The position numbers and the translations under genes were made by a program. From Ancylobacter polymorphus (GTDB lineage Bacteria > Pseudomonadota > Alphaproteobacteria > Rhizobiales > Xanthobacteraceae), in contig NZ_JAUSUI010000002.1 of the NCBI RefSeq assembly GCF_030813495.1, forward strand, positions 186,001 through 250,000: a stretch of 64,000 nt of DNA. Direction: 5' to 3'. Below, one piece after another: positions 35,525-44,477 of this stretch. The notes below the pieces were generated by a model that was given only the letters and a program-made list of their open reading frames with translations, did not search any database and was not told where the DNA came from. Numbering within the stretch: position 1 is the first letter of the stretch; the number at the start of each line of letters is the position of its first letter.

Positions 35525-36279
35525 CCCGCGAGCATGCCGGCCGCGCCGTCCCAGGTCAGCTTCAGCGAGATCAGGAACAGCGCGCCCATCACCAGCCGGT
35601 AGAACAGCTTCTCCGGCAGGCGCCGTGTCAGCCAGACGCCGGCGAAGGTCGCCGCTACCGCCACCGGCATCAGGAGCGCGGTGACGGTGAGATTGGCCGG
35701 GTTGAGCTGGCCGAGAGCGGCATAGGGGATGAGCTTGAGGGCATTGATGGCGGCGAAGGTCAGCGTCGTCGTCCCGGCATAGACCATCTTCGGCAGGCGC
35801 TGCGGCACCACATACATCTGGTAGGGCGGGGCGCCGCCATGGCTGACGAAGCTGGTGAAGCCCGATACCGCGCCCCAGAACAGCCCGCGGGGCACATCCG
35901 CCGGCCGCGCCGCCGCCCCCGCCCTGCCGAGCCAGCGGATGAGGCAGAAGGCGAGGCCGATCAGCCCGACGATCAGCATCACCTCGGCATCGGTGACGAG
36001 GGAGGCGGTGGCCCAGCCAATGCCGATGCCGAGCGTGGCGGCGGGAATGAGGATGGCGAGGTTGCGCCCGGAGAATTCCCGCCGGTACGCCCACACGCCG
36101 AACATGTCGCTGATGACATAGACCGGCAGCAGCAGGCCGGCGGCGGTCACCGGGGACATGAACAGCGCCAAGGTGGGCACGGCGAGCGAGCCGATCATCG
36201 GCACCCCGCCCTTGCTCATGCCGACGAAGAAGGCCGCGAGGCCGGCGGCGAGGGCGAAACCGAGATCGGGCACGAACAT
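35521..36279 (-). CDS. TauE/SafE family sulfite/anion exporter
   Basis: 252 residues with about eight hydrophobic segments in two halves. The N-terminal GLAAFFVGMSKGGVPMIGSL and the second-half GAVSGFTSFVSHGGAPPYQMY repeats are the family hallmark. TauE/SafE proteins export sulfite, sulfoacetate or related anions. Stop codons of this gene and the MFS gene overlap tail to tail. Confidence 0.9.
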   Translation of the reverse strand: MFVPDLGFALAAGLAAFFVGMSKGGVPMIGSLAVPTLALFMSPVTAAGLLLPVYVISDMFGVWAYRREFSGRNLAILIPAATLGIGIGWATASLVTDAEVMLIVGLIGLAFCLIRWLGRAGAAARPADVPRGLFWGAVSGFTSFVSHGGAPPYQMYVVPQRLPKMVYAGTTTLTFAAINALKLIPYAALGQLNPANLTVTALLMPVAVAATFAGVWLTRRLPEKLFYRLVMGALFLISLKLTWDGAAGMLAG

Positions 36280-36370
36280 GAAGGGAGAGACCGGCGCGGG
36301 GACGGGAGGAGAGGCCCCCTCCCGTGGGAAGAAGGGGAGAAGGGGCCCGCCCTCCTCCCGGCATGGGCGA

Positions 36371-37342
36371 TCAGGCCGCCTTGGCGCCGTCGATCCGCTT
36401 GGCGACCAGGGCGCGCAGCGAATTGAGATCGCGCACGAACTGGCGGATGCCCTCGGAGAGCTTTTCCGTCGCCATCTGGTCCTCGTTGAGCCTGAAGCGG
36501 AAGCCGCGCTCGTCGAGATGCAGCCGCTCCGGCGCGCCGTCGGTATTGGCGGGGTCGAGCTTGCGCTCCAGCGTGCCCTCGTCGGCGGCGAGCTGGTCGA
36601 GCAGCGACGGGCCGATGGTCAGCCGGTCGCATCCCGCCAGAGCCTCGATCTCGCCGGTGTTGCGGAAGGAGGCGCCCATCACCACGGTGGGGATGCCGTG
36701 CTTCTTGTAATAGGCGTAGATCTGACGCACCGAGACGACGCCCGGGTCGGTCTCGGAGGTGAACGGGCCCTCGCCCGCCTTCACGTGCCAGTCGAGGATG
36801 CGACCGACGAAGGGCGAGATCAGGAAGGCGCCCGCATCCGCCGCCGCCGCCGCCTGGGCCAGCGAGAACAGCAGGGTGAGATTGCAGTCGATGCCTTCCT
36901 TCTGCAGCACTTCCGCCGCGCGGATGCCTTCCCAGGTGGAGGCGATCTTGATGAGGATGCGCTCGCGGCCGACGCCGCGCGCCTCATAGGCCTTGATGAA
37001 GGAACGGGCCTTGGCCAGCGTCGCTTCGGTGTCGAAGGACAGGTCGGCATCCACCTCGGTGGAGACGCGGCCGGGAACGATCTTCGCCAGTTCGGCGCCG
37101 AAATTCAGCGCCAGCCGGTCGCAGGTCGCGGAAACCACGGCGTCCGAGGTGCCGCCCTGCTTGGTGCCCCAGTCGAGCGCCTCGTCGACGAGGGAGGAAT
37201 AGGCCGACATTTCCGCCGCCTTGAGCAGCAGGGTCGGGTTGGTGGTGCAGTCCTGCGGCTTCAGGCGGCGCACCGTCTCGATATCGCCGGTGTCGGAAAC
37301 GACAACGGTCATGGCACGCAGTTGGTCGAGCTTGGAGGGCAT
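36371..37342 (-). CDS. tal: transaldolase (TalB type)
   Basis: 323 residues, the usual length for the classical enzyme. It moves dihydroxyacetone units in the pentose phosphate pathway. The Schiff-base lysine is K132 in [16 protein letters not shown] at 31-38 and Asp17 are also conserved. The start at 37340-37342 is preferred; upstream in-frame sequence is non-coding. It is divergent from the CYTH-like gene. A GGACC/GGTCC hairpin lies in the leader at about 37367-37380. Confidence 0.95.
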   Translation of the reverse strand: MPSKLDQLRAMTVVVSDTGDIETVRRLKPQDCTTNPTLLLKAAEMSAYSSLVDEALDWGTKQGGTSDAVVSATCDRLALNFGAELAKIVPGRVSTEVDADLSFDTEATLAKARSFIKAYEARGVGRERILIKIASTWEGIRAAEVLQKEGIDCNLTLLFSLAQAAAAADAGAFLISPFVGRILDWHVKAGEGPFTSETDPGVVSVRQIYAYYKKHGIPTVVMGASFRNTGEIEALAGCDRLTIGPSLLDQLAADEGTLERKLDPANTDGAPERLHLDERGFRFRLNEDQMATEKLSEGIRQFVRDLNSLRALVAKRIDGAKAA

Positions 37343-37490
37343 GGCGCTATCTCTCTTCTCGCGGGAAAGGACCCCGTGGTCCTGTCCGCAGGCACGGAGC
37401 AACGGATCGGCTTCGTTGGACCACATTTGGGGCGCTGTCTTCAAGCTGCGCAAGCGATGACGCGCATGTGACATTGCCACGCGAACGGCC

Positions 37491-37519
37491 TTGTCGCGGC
37501 GTCGGGACAGGCGTAAATC
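37491..37519 (+). promoter_or_regulatory. promoter of the CYTH-like gene
   Basis: TTGTCG (37491-37496) and TAAATC (37514-37519) have a 17-base spacer. Transcription would start near 37526, about 33 bases before the ATG at 37559. Confidence 0.5.
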
Positions 37520-37558
37520 TTTCAACCCTGCGAGAGGCTTGGGCCGGCGGGACCTTCC

Positions 37559-38401
37559 ATGGACGATATTCACTACCGCGAATACAAAATCCTGCTGCGC
37601 CCTGAGCGCTTTTTCGATCCGCACCAGTTCGAGGTCTACTGGCACAAGCTGGGACAGATCGCCCCCGAGTTCAAGGTCGGGGTGACGACGAACAAGGACG
37701 GCTTCAAGCGCCAGGTGCGCGAGGTGCTGTTCTACGACACGCCGGATTACGACCTCTACCGCAACGCCTTCATCTTGCGCAAACGCACCTTCTACACCGA
37801 TGGCTGGCCCGAGCCGGAACATGAGCTGACGCTGAAGTTCCGCCATCCCGAACTCGCCGTCGCGGCGGCGGTGGATGTGGTGCCGCATCTGAGCGGCAAG
37901 GCCGACATCAAGTTCAAGGAAGAACTGCTGCCGCTGAAGGACAGCCTCGGTGGCATGCGCTCGCTCTATTCGCATAATTGCGTTTTGCTGAGCCCCGGCA
38001 TCGTGCTGGACGCCGGGCTGGAGCGCATCACCTCGGTTTTTCCGGAACTGGCGGAACATTGCCCGGCCGACAAGGCGGCGACCATCGCGCTGGTGAACAA
38101 CCTCCCGGTCGAGGAGGTGCAGGTGAATGTCGGCTCGTTCGATTTCGGCCATGGGCTGGAAGCCAAGGCCACCATCGCAGTGTGGCGCGACCGGGCGACG
38201 GAGAGCTCAATCATCGGCGAGTTCGCCTTCCAGGCGAAATTCGACCGCTACGACGCGCTCCATGCCAAGGCGCTGACACGCTCGGAGGAGTTTTTCCGCG
38301 CGGCACAGACGCAGGCGCCGGAATGGGTCAAGCTCGGCGCCACCAAGACCGCGCTGGTGTATAATTTCGGCAAGCAGCTGGTCGCCAGCCACGAGGGCTG
38401 A
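37559..38401 (+). CDS. CYTH/triphosphate-tunnel-like protein, function unknown
   Basis: 280 residues, soluble. The beginning REYKILLRP recalls the ExExK start of CYTH (triphosphate tunnel) proteins, and strands such as [23 protein letters not shown] and [11 protein letters not shown] match the charged beta-barrel pattern of that fold. If so it could act on polyphosphate, ATP or thiamine triphosphate. The complete ExExK motif is not present, so catalytic activity is uncertain. It has its own promoter and precedes the chromate transporter genes by 35 bases. Confidence 0.6.
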   Translation: MDDIHYREYKILLRPERFFDPHQFEVYWHKLGQIAPEFKVGVTTNKDGFKRQVREVLFYDTPDYDLYRNAFILRKRTFYTDGWPEPEHELTLKFRHPELAVAAAVDVVPHLSGKADIKFKEELLPLKDSLGGMRSLYSHNCVLLSPGIVLDAGLERITSVFPELAEHCPADKAATIALVNNLPVEEVQVNVGSFDFGHGLEAKATIAVWRDRATESSIIGEFAFQAKFDRYDALHAKALTRSEEFFRAAQTQAPEWVKLGATKTALVYNFGKQLVASHEG

Positions 38402-38436
38402 ACACGCCGCTGCGCGCCTTCCGGGAACCGCCCCGC

Positions 38437-39087
38437 ATGACCTCCTCCACCCCGCCCGTGCCGGGCGCTACCGCCGAAGGCGAGCCGCCCGCCCCCTATG
38501 CGGTGCCGCGCAACGTGCCGCTGTGGGAGATCTTCGTCACCTTCCTGTTCATCGGCGCCATCAGCTTCGGTGGGGGCGTAGTGGCCTATCTGCGCGCCAG
38601 CCTGGTGATCAAGAAAGGCTGGCTGGACGAGGACCATTTCCTCTCCGCGCTGGGAATCTCGCAAGCGCTGCCGGGCCTCAACGCCACCAATATGAGCATC
38701 ATCGTCGGCGACCGGCTGCGCGGCCTGCCGGGCGCCCTCGTCGCCTTCACCGGCATGACGCTGCCCGGTGGCAGCATGGTGCTGGCTCTCGGCGTCGCCT
38801 ATGCCGCCAATGCCCATAACCCCTATGTCAACGCCACCCTGGTCGGGGTCGGCGCGGCGGCGGTGGGCATGCTCTCGGCGGTGACGCTGCAGATCGGCCA
38901 CAAGCAGCTCGGGCAGATTCTGAACGTCGCCATCATCGCCGCGACCGTGCTGATGGTCAGCGTGCTGCACATCTCGCTGATCTGGGTGCTGCTCACCGTG
39001 GGCCCGGTGGCGGTGTTTCTGTTCCGCCCGCGCAAGGGCGCCGAGGGGGCAGACGAGGCCGATGCCCGCGAAAGGAAGGCGCCATGA
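38437..39087 (+). CDS. chrA1: chromate transporter, N-terminal-type subunit
   Basis: 216 residues, a single CHR domain with about six hydrophobic segments. The signature FLFIGAISFGGGVVAYL and GISQALPGLNATNMSIIVGDRLRG match the short-chain CHR family. Short-chain ChrA proteins work as pairs encoded side by side. The stop overlaps the ATG of the second subunit (ATGA). Family members export chromate or transport sulfate; the substrate here is inferred. Confidence 0.9.
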   Translation: MTSSTPPVPGATAEGEPPAPYAVPRNVPLWEIFVTFLFIGAISFGGGVVAYLRASLVIKKGWLDEDHFLSALGISQALPGLNATNMSIIVGDRLRGLPGALVAFTGMTLPGGSMVLALGVAYAANAHNPYVNATLVGVGAAAVGMLSAVTLQIGHKQLGQILNVAIIAATVLMVSVLHISLIWVLLTVGPVAVFLFRPRKGAEGADEADARERKAP

Positions 39088-39635
39088 ACGAGAATCTCTC
39101 AGTTCTCGGCGTCTTCTCCCTGCTCTCGATTCTCGCGGTGGGCGGCGGCGCCGCCGTGCTGCCGGAAACCAAGGAACTCGTCGTCGGCACCTATCACTGG
39201 CTGAACGACGACCAGTTCCGCGACATTTACGGCCTCGGCCAGGTGGTGCCGGGGCCGAACATGCTGATGGTCATCGTCATCGGCTACCACGTCACCGGCT
39301 TCATGGGCGCGCTGATGGCCTTTGTCGGCTTTTTCCTTCCGGCGGGGGCGCTGTCCTGGGCGGCCTCGCGGGTTTGGGACCATTTCGAGGGCTCGCCCTG
39401 GCGCCGCTCGCTGCAGCAGGGGCTGGCGCCGCTGGTGGTGGGGCTGATGGCCTCGGGCACCATTTCCATCGCCCGCACGGCGATCGACGGCACGCTCACC
39501 GTCATCATCGCCTTCGCCGTTTTCGCCGGGGTCTATTGCGTGAAGAAGGTGAACCCGGCGCTGCTGGTGCTCGGCGGCGGGCTGGTCGGCCTCGCCTTGC
39601 TCAGCGGCACCGGGGCGGGGATGCCGCCGTCCTGA
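39084..39635 (+). CDS. chrA2: chromate transporter, C-terminal-type subunit
   Basis: 183 residues, the second half of a short-chain CHR pair. LLSILAVGGGAAVLPETKELVV and GLGQVVPGPNMLMVIVIGYHVTG are the matching motifs. Opposite membrane orientation of the two halves is known in this family. It is translationally coupled to chrA1. No chrB regulator is near. Confidence 0.9.
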   Translation: MNENLSVLGVFSLLSILAVGGGAAVLPETKELVVGTYHWLNDDQFRDIYGLGQVVPGPNMLMVIVIGYHVTGFMGALMAFVGFFLPAGALSWAASRVWDHFEGSPWRRSLQQGLAPLVVGLMASGTISIARTAIDGTLTVIIAFAVFAGVYCVKKVNPALLVLGGGLVGLALLSGTGAGMPPS

Positions 39636-39662
39636 CCCTGCCCTCAAAGGGCGATGGAGCGA

Positions 39663-40358
39663 TCAGCCGCGGCGTTCCGGCAGATAGGGGCTGACCGCAT
39701 GGGCGAGGCCGGGTGCGGTCAGGCTTTGCAGCCACACCTTGCCCGGGCCGGACAGCCGCACCAGGAACAGCCCGTCGCCGCCGAACAGCGCGTTGCGCAC
39801 GCCGCGCATCGTCGTCAGCTCGAAGGAGACGCTCTCCTCGAACAGCCCGACATGGCCGGGATGGACCAGCAGCTGCTGGCCGGGCTGAAGCTCATAGGTC
39901 ACCAGTTCGCCGCTCAGTTCGACATAGGCGCTGGCCTGCCCGGCGAGCCGCTGCAGCACGAAGCCCTCGCCGCCGAACACCGCCCCGCCCAGCGTCTGCT
40001 GGAAGGCGGTGGTCACCTCGATGCCCGGCGTGCCGCAGACGAAGCCGTGGCGATGGGCGAGGTAGGCACGGCCGGGGCTGATCTCGATTTCCACGAAATT
40101 GCCGGGCAGCTTGGCGGCGAAGGCGACATTGCCCGGCCCACGCTCGGCATGGAACTCAGTCATGAACAGGCCGCCGCCGGACACCGCACGGCTCACCAAC
40201 CCGAGCAGGCCGCTCGCCCCGCCGCCGGCGGTGGAGGTGGTGAGCACGATGTCACCCGACATCCAGGACAGCTGGTCCGGCACGCCGAGGATGCGGTCGC
40301 CGGCGTCAAGCTGGAGTTCGAGCACGGGTAGCGTGGTGCCGATGATTTTCGAGCGCAT
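39663..40358 (-). CDS. AIM24 family protein
   Basis: 231 residues, predominantly beta. Glycine-rich repeats such as GGGLFMTEFHAERGPGNVAFAA and QQTLGGAVFGGEGFVLQRLAG are typical of AIM24/TIGR00266 proteins. Mitochondrial Aim24 shapes inner-membrane structure; the bacterial role is unknown. GGAGG lies 7 bases ahead of the ATG at 40356-40358. It is divergent from the Trp/Cys-rich secreted gene. Confidence 0.85.
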   Translation of the reverse strand: MRSKIIGTTLPVLELQLDAGDRILGVPDQLSWMSGDIVLTTSTAGGGASGLLGLVSRAVSGGGLFMTEFHAERGPGNVAFAAKLPGNFVEIEISPGRAYLAHRHGFVCGTPGIEVTTAFQQTLGGAVFGGEGFVLQRLAGQASAYVELSGELVTYELQPGQQLLVHPGHVGLFEESVSFELTTMRGVRNALFGGDGLFLVRLSGPGKVWLQSLTAPGLAHAVSPYLPERRG

Positions 40359-40553
40359 GGATGGCCTCCGAATGGCGCCGCCGCACGCGGCGCGGGATGC
40401 GGGGCCGAGATTAGGCGAAGCCGCGCCCGCTGTCGCCCGCAGCCGCGCCGGGCAGAGAAAATTTCCATGGACGCATGGGGTTACGGCTGGTGCTGAGATA
40501 GTGTCGTGGTATCCTTGCACGGTATCACCACCTTGTCCCTTCGGGAGTGCTTT

Positions 40554-40904
40554 ATGCGTTATCCGTCGTTCGCCTCCGCCGTCGCGCGGCTGCGCCAGGC
40601 GGCGTTTGCCGTTGCCCTGGCGGTCGCCGCCTTCACCGCCGCCGGCCTCGCCAGCGGCACCGCCGAAGCCGGCGTCGCCACGCCCGGCCTCGCCGCTCCT
40701 TCGGCCGTCGCCGCTGACACGCTGGCCCCCTCCGGGGCGCTTACCGAGAATGTCGGCTGGGTCTGCGGTCCGTTCCGCTGCTTCTGGCGGCCGAATTATA
40801 ACTGGTATGTGCCTCCCTATGCCCGTGGCTGGGGGGCGCCGGTGCGCCCGAACTGCTACTGGCGCCGTAACTGGGGTGGCGGCTGGGTGCATGTCTGCCC
40901 GTGA
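40554..40904 (+). CDS. small secreted Trp/Cys-rich protein
   Basis: 116 residues with GGGAG before the ATG at 40554. A signal peptide covers about residues 1-38 (ending near GTAEAG). The mature C-terminal 45 residues are rich in Trp, Tyr, Arg and Cys (VCGPFRCFWRPNYNWY, then NCYWRRNW and WVHVCP), with four cysteines. Similar short exported proteins are common and uncharacterised in Hyphomicrobiales. A strong terminator follows, so it is a single-gene unit. Confidence 0.75.
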   Translation: MRYPSFASAVARLRQAAFAVALAVAAFTAAGLASGTAEAGVATPGLAAPSAVAADTLAPSGALTENVGWVCGPFRCFWRPNYNWYVPPYARGWGAPVRPNCYWRRNWGGGWVHVCP

Positions 40905-40957
40905 GGCCGTGCGGCCTGAAACGCAGGCCGCGCCGCTTCGTGCTTCATCATCCGGAG

Positions 40958-40985
40958 AAAGGGCGCGTCTCCCGCGCCCTTTTTC
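40958..40985 (+). terminator. strong intrinsic terminator
   Basis: AAAGGGCGCG, loop TCTCC, CGCGCCCTTTTT: a 10-bp stem followed by a T run. It ends the Trp/Cys-rich protein gene. Confidence 0.9.
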
Positions 40986-41048
40986 ATGCCGTGCCATGCC
41001 GGCCCTCGCCATGCCGGCCCTCGCCGTCGCGAAAGTCCTGAGACGCCC

Positions 41049-41723
41049 ATGCCAGAGGGTTATCGCCCGCTTCTCTTCGCCACCCTCGCCACGCTGGTCG
41101 CCGGCTTCGTCGATGCGGTCGGCTACGCCCATCTCGGCGGGCTGTTCCTCTCCTTCATGAGCGGCAATAGCACCCGCCTCGGTATCCAGCTGGCCGAAGG
41201 CCATGGGGCGATGGCGCTGTTCACCGCCTCGGTTATTGGCGGATTCGTCGCCGGCGCCTTTGTCGGCACGTTGATCACCGACGCGGTCGGCGAGTGGAAA
41301 CTGGTCGCGGTGCTGGGCAGCGAGGTCGTGCTGTTCGCGCTGGCGGCGGTCCTCGCCGGCCTCGATGCCGGGCGGCTGGCGCTGCTGCCGGTGGCGCTCG
41401 CCATGGGCATGCAGAACAGCGTGCACCAGATCATCGCGGGGGCGGATATCGGCAAGAGCTTCGTTACCGGGGCGCTGTTCGGCTTCGGCCAGGCGCTGGC
41501 GCGCTGGATGAAGGGGCGCGGCGGACCGGTGGAGGCGCTGGCCTATGCCGGGTCCTGGGCGTCCTTCGTCACTGGCGCCGGCATCGGTGCCCTGCTGCTG
41601 GCGGCGAGCGGGCTGGTACCGTCGCTGGTCGCCGCCTGCCTGCTGCTCGCCGGCCTTACCGCAACCGCCTTTGCCTTTCACGGCCATCTGGTGCGGCCCA
41701 TTGGCAAGGAGGGCGGCGACTGA
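41049..41723 (+). CDS. DUF1275 (YoaK-like) membrane protein
   Basis: 224 residues with about six hydrophobic segments. The pattern GYAHLGGLFLSFMSGNSTRLG and MGMQNSVHQIIAGADIGKSFVTG is typical of DUF1275. The family resembles transporters but its role is unknown. The start at 41049 follows a short tandem repeat (CATGCCGGCCCTCGC twice, about 40996-41025) and has only a weak ribosome site. Confidence 0.87.
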   Translation: MPEGYRPLLFATLATLVAGFVDAVGYAHLGGLFLSFMSGNSTRLGIQLAEGHGAMALFTASVIGGFVAGAFVGTLITDAVGEWKLVAVLGSEVVLFALAAVLAGLDAGRLALLPVALAMGMQNSVHQIIAGADIGKSFVTGALFGFGQALARWMKGRGGPVEALAYAGSWASFVTGAGIGALLLAASGLVPSLVAACLLLAGLTATAFAFHGHLVRPIGKEGGD

Positions 41724-41744
41724 GAGGGGCTGAGGGCACCGGCG

Positions 41745-42344
41745 TCAGTCCCGCGCGCTCAGTTCCCGCTCGCCGCGATGGACAGTGAGTTCGCCCGTCC
41801 GCCCGGCGCCGCGCCGGCGATAGACGCTCGGCCGGCGGTGTTTGAGCGCCCCGCGGCGGGCGCGGCGGGCGCGCATCTCCCCGATCACCAGCCGGCCGAT
41901 CATCGTGTAAGCGGGTTGGTGGCTGCCATCGGCCAGCGTCACCAGCATCGGCCGGCCGAGCGCCGCGCTCCAGCCGCGCCACTCCGCCACCACATCGTCG
42001 ATATGCGGCGCGCTATAAAGCGTCACCGACAGCGCCGGGTCCTCATGCACCAGCACGATGGCGACCCCGTCATCGTCGCCCTCCGGGTCGAGCAGCGTCA
42101 CCGCCAACCCGCGATAGGCGTGGAGCGGGCGCGCCGCCTTCATCGCCACCCCGGCGACGCGGCGGTGCAGCACCACCCGGTCGAGGCCGATCTCGATCTG
42201 CCGCACCCCTTCATCGGCCCCGTCATCGGCGGCCTCGAACCGCAGCGGCCAGCCCTCCTGCGTGGCGGGCCGGGCCAGCGCCACATAGGGGACCAGCGCC
42301 ACCGGCGGCCTCAATTGTGCTTCCATCATCCGTTGACGCATCAC
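41745..42344 (-). CDS. DUF6101 family protein
   Basis: 199 residues from GTG at 42342-42344, or 198 from the next ATG; GGGGAG lies a few bases upstream. It is soluble, with no signal or membrane segment. Alternating beta strands (VVLHRRVAGVAMK, DDGVAIVLVHEDPALSVTLY) are followed by a basic C-terminus (MRARRARRGALKHRRPSVYRRR). This is a Hyphomicrobiales-specific family of unknown function; the family name is from memory. Confidence 0.72.
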   Translation of the reverse strand: MMRQRMMEAQLRPPVALVPYVALARPATQEGWPLRFEAADDGADEGVRQIEIGLDRVVLHRRVAGVAMKAARPLHAYRGLAVTLLDPEGDDDGVAIVLVHEDPALSVTLYSAPHIDDVVAEWRGWSAALGRPMLVTLADGSHQPAYTMIGRLVIGEMRARRARRGALKHRRPSVYRRRGAGRTGELTVHRGERELSARD

Positions 42345-42558
42345 GCATCTCCCCGCCGATTTTCTGGCTCAGTGGCCTCGGTCGTGGGGACACCGTAGTC
42401 GCGCCCCTGTACCGGGCCGCTTAAGGGACATGGTTGAGAGTTTCTTCCCGGCCGCGAATGGCACCTATGCTTGACGAATGCTTGTCGGATTGGCTCGCAA
42501 TGCCGATATCGCGTTTGCAATCCTCACCGCTCCCGCGTACGTCCCGAAAATGGAATCC

Positions 42559-43380
42559 ATGCCGCACCTTTCCCCCGACCTGCCTATGGGCGATGCCGTC
42601 ACCGATCCTCTCGCCGATCCCGCCGTCGCGGCGCGGCATCTGGCGGAGGCGGTCGTGGCGGCCGGGGCGGTGGCGGTGGAAATGTTCCGCGCCGGGGTGA
42701 AGAGCTGGTCCAAGCACAATGATTCCCCCGTCACGGAAGCGGACCTCGCCGTCGACGTGATGCTGCGCGAGCGCCTGAGCCTCGTCGGCCCGGCCTATGG
42801 CTGGCTGTCGGAGGAGACGGTGGACGAGCCGTCCCGCCTGTCGCGGCGCCGGGTGTGGATCGTCGATCCCATTGATGGCACCCGCGCCTATATGGCCGGG
42901 CGCGCCGACTGGTGCGTCGAGGCGGCGCTGGTGGAGGATGGAAGGCCGATCGCCGGCGCCCTGTTCGCCCCGGTCACCGAGGAGCTGTTCATCGCCGTGC
43001 GTGGCGGCGGGGCGACGCGCAACGGCCAGCCGATCCAGGTCTCCACCACCCAGGCGCTTGCCGGCGCGGTGATCGACGGGCCGGCGCCCTGGCTCGCCCA
43101 TCTCGACCGGGCGGGCAGCTGGCGCCGGGTCGACCGCATCCGCTCGCTCGCGCTGCGCCTCGCCCGCGTCGCCACCGGCGAGCTCGATGCCGCGCTCGCC
43201 TCGCCCAACGGAAATGATTGGGACCTTGCCGCCGCGGACCTTTTGGTGCACGAAGCAGGCGGACGGCTGACCACGCTCGACGGCCGTCCGCTCGCCTATA
43301 ACGCGCCGGTGCCGCGGCATGGGGCGCTGGTTTCGGCCGGCAGCCAGCTCCATCCGGCGCTGATGGCTGTGGCGCGCTGA
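42559..43380 (+). CDS. cysQ: 3'(2'),5'-bisphosphate nucleotidase / inositol-monophosphatase family
   Basis: 273 residues from the ATG at 42559, with GGAA just upstream; ATGs at 42550 and 42478 are alternatives. A promoter-like TTGTCG-N17-GATATC at 42482-42510 favours the later starts. Metal-binding motifs: EE at 85-86, DPIDGT at 103-108 and WDLAAADLLVHEAGG near residue 220. CysQ removes PAP formed in sulfate assimilation. It heads the conserved cysQ-DUF4170-DUF374-waaA-lpxK cluster of alphaproteobacteria. Confidence 0.87.
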   Translation: MPHLSPDLPMGDAVTDPLADPAVAARHLAEAVVAAGAVAVEMFRAGVKSWSKHNDSPVTEADLAVDVMLRERLSLVGPAYGWLSEETVDEPSRLSRRRVWIVDPIDGTRAYMAGRADWCVEAALVEDGRPIAGALFAPVTEELFIAVRGGGATRNGQPIQVSTTQALAGAVIDGPAPWLAHLDRAGSWRRVDRIRSLALRLARVATGELDAALASPNGNDWDLAAADLLVHEAGGRLTTLDGRPLAYNAPVPRHGALVSAGSQLHPALMAVAR

Positions 43381-43408
43381 TCGTTCCCGAGCACAGGACG
43401 CGACCGGA

Positions 43409-43654
43409 ATGCCCGAGACCACCAGTCCCCAGCTTCTGCACCTCGTCTTCGGCGGCGAGCTCGAGAAGATCGACGGCGTCACCTTCAAGGACCTGGACGC
43501 GCTCGACATCGTCGGCGTGTTCCCGAACTACGCCACCGCCCATGCGGCGTGGAAGGCCAAGGCGCAGCAGACCGTCGACCAGGCGCAGACGCGCTATTTC
43601 ATCGTGCACCTTCATCGCCTGCTGGACCCGGACGCCAGCGCGAAGACCAGCTGA
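43409..43654 (+). CDS. DUF4170 family protein
   Basis: 81 residues, soluble. The sequence LHLVFGGELEKIDGVTFKDLD and the YATAHAAWKAKAQQTVD helix are typical of DUF4170, found almost always beside cysQ and waaA in alphaproteobacteria. Its function is unknown; the constant position suggests a role in LPS synthesis. Confidence 0.88.
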   Translation: MPETTSPQLLHLVFGGELEKIDGVTFKDLDALDIVGVFPNYATAHAAWKAKAQQTVDQAQTRYFIVHLHRLLDPDASAKTS

Positions 43655-43670
43655 GCGTCGGCCCTCTGGC

Positions 43671-44471
43671 ATGTGGCGTCGACTGCGCACCTCACCGACG
43701 GTCCGCACCGTTCTCGGGCGGAGCATGGCGTCCTATCTGCGTTTCGTCTGGCGCACCCAGCGCGTGGTGATGGAGCCGGCCAATCTCTATGAGCTGGCCG
43801 ACGCCCAACTGCCGATGATCCTCACCTTCTGGCATGGCCAGCATTTCCTCACCCCCTTTCTGGTGCGGCCCTATCACCGCGCCAAGGTGATGATCTCGCG
43901 CAGCGCGGATGCGGATGTGAACGCCATCGCCGCCGAGGCGCTGGGCATCGGCGCGGTGCGCGGCTCGGGGGCGCAGGGGCGCGATTTCCGCACCAAGGGC
44001 GGCTTCAACGCCACGCTGGAGATGATCCGCCATCTCAGCGAGGGCACCAATGTCGCGATGACGGCGGATGTGCCGAAGATCTCGCGCGTCGCCGGCCTCG
44101 GCGTCGTCACCATCGCCAAGCATTCGGGCCGCCCCATCTATCCCGTCGCCATCGCCACATCGCGGCGCATCATCGCCCGTTCCTGGGACAAGTCGGCGAT
44201 CCATCTGCCCTTCGGCCGTGCCGCCGTGGTCGCCGGCGACGGCGTGCGTGTGCCGACCGATGCCGGGCCGGAGGAGCTGGAAGCGGCGCGGCGCGAGCTG
44301 CAGCGCCAGCTGGAGGTCGCCACCGCCCGCGCCGAGGAACTCGTCGGCCGGCCCGAGGAGGCGCGGGCGCTCGCCCGCAAAGCCGCTGCACGGGCCGCCG
44401 CGTCCCCGGAAACCGCACCTTCACAGTCCGCGCCGTTGGAGCCCGCCCCCGCGCCGGCGCGCAACGGCTAG
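43671..44471 (+). CDS. DUF374 acyltransferase, possible lipid A acyltransferase (LpxJ-like)
   Basis: 266 residues from the ATG at 43671. The acyltransferase His is in FWHGQH (about residue 45), followed by ISRSADADVNA, RGSGAQGRDF and TADVPKISR blocks of the DUF374 family. The Helicobacter/Campylobacter lipid A acyltransferase LpxJ belongs to this family. With waaA and lpxK directly downstream, acylation of lipid A or its precursor is a reasonable guess. The C-terminal 40 residues are Ala/Pro-rich and dispensable-looking. Confidence 0.8.
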   Translation: MWRRLRTSPTVRTVLGRSMASYLRFVWRTQRVVMEPANLYELADAQLPMILTFWHGQHFLTPFLVRPYHRAKVMISRSADADVNAIAAEALGIGAVRGSGAQGRDFRTKGGFNATLEMIRHLSEGTNVAMTADVPKISRVAGLGVVTIAKHSGRPIYPVAIATSRRIIARSWDKSAIHLPFGRAAVVAGDGVRVPTDAGPEELEAARRELQRQLEVATARAEELVGRPEEARALARKAAARAAASPETAPSQSAPLEPAPAPARNG

Positions 44472-44477
44472 CGCGCC

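Noticed and set aside
32903-36364. 1153-codon minus-strand frame over the M20, MFS and TauE region
   Set aside because: Runs antisense to two well-recognised genes and is out of frame with TauE; Arg/His-rich shadow.
40986-41025. Tandem CATGCCGGCCCTCGC repeat as a regulatory element
   Set aside because: Only two copies directly ahead of the DUF1275 start; most likely slippage in GC-rich sequence.
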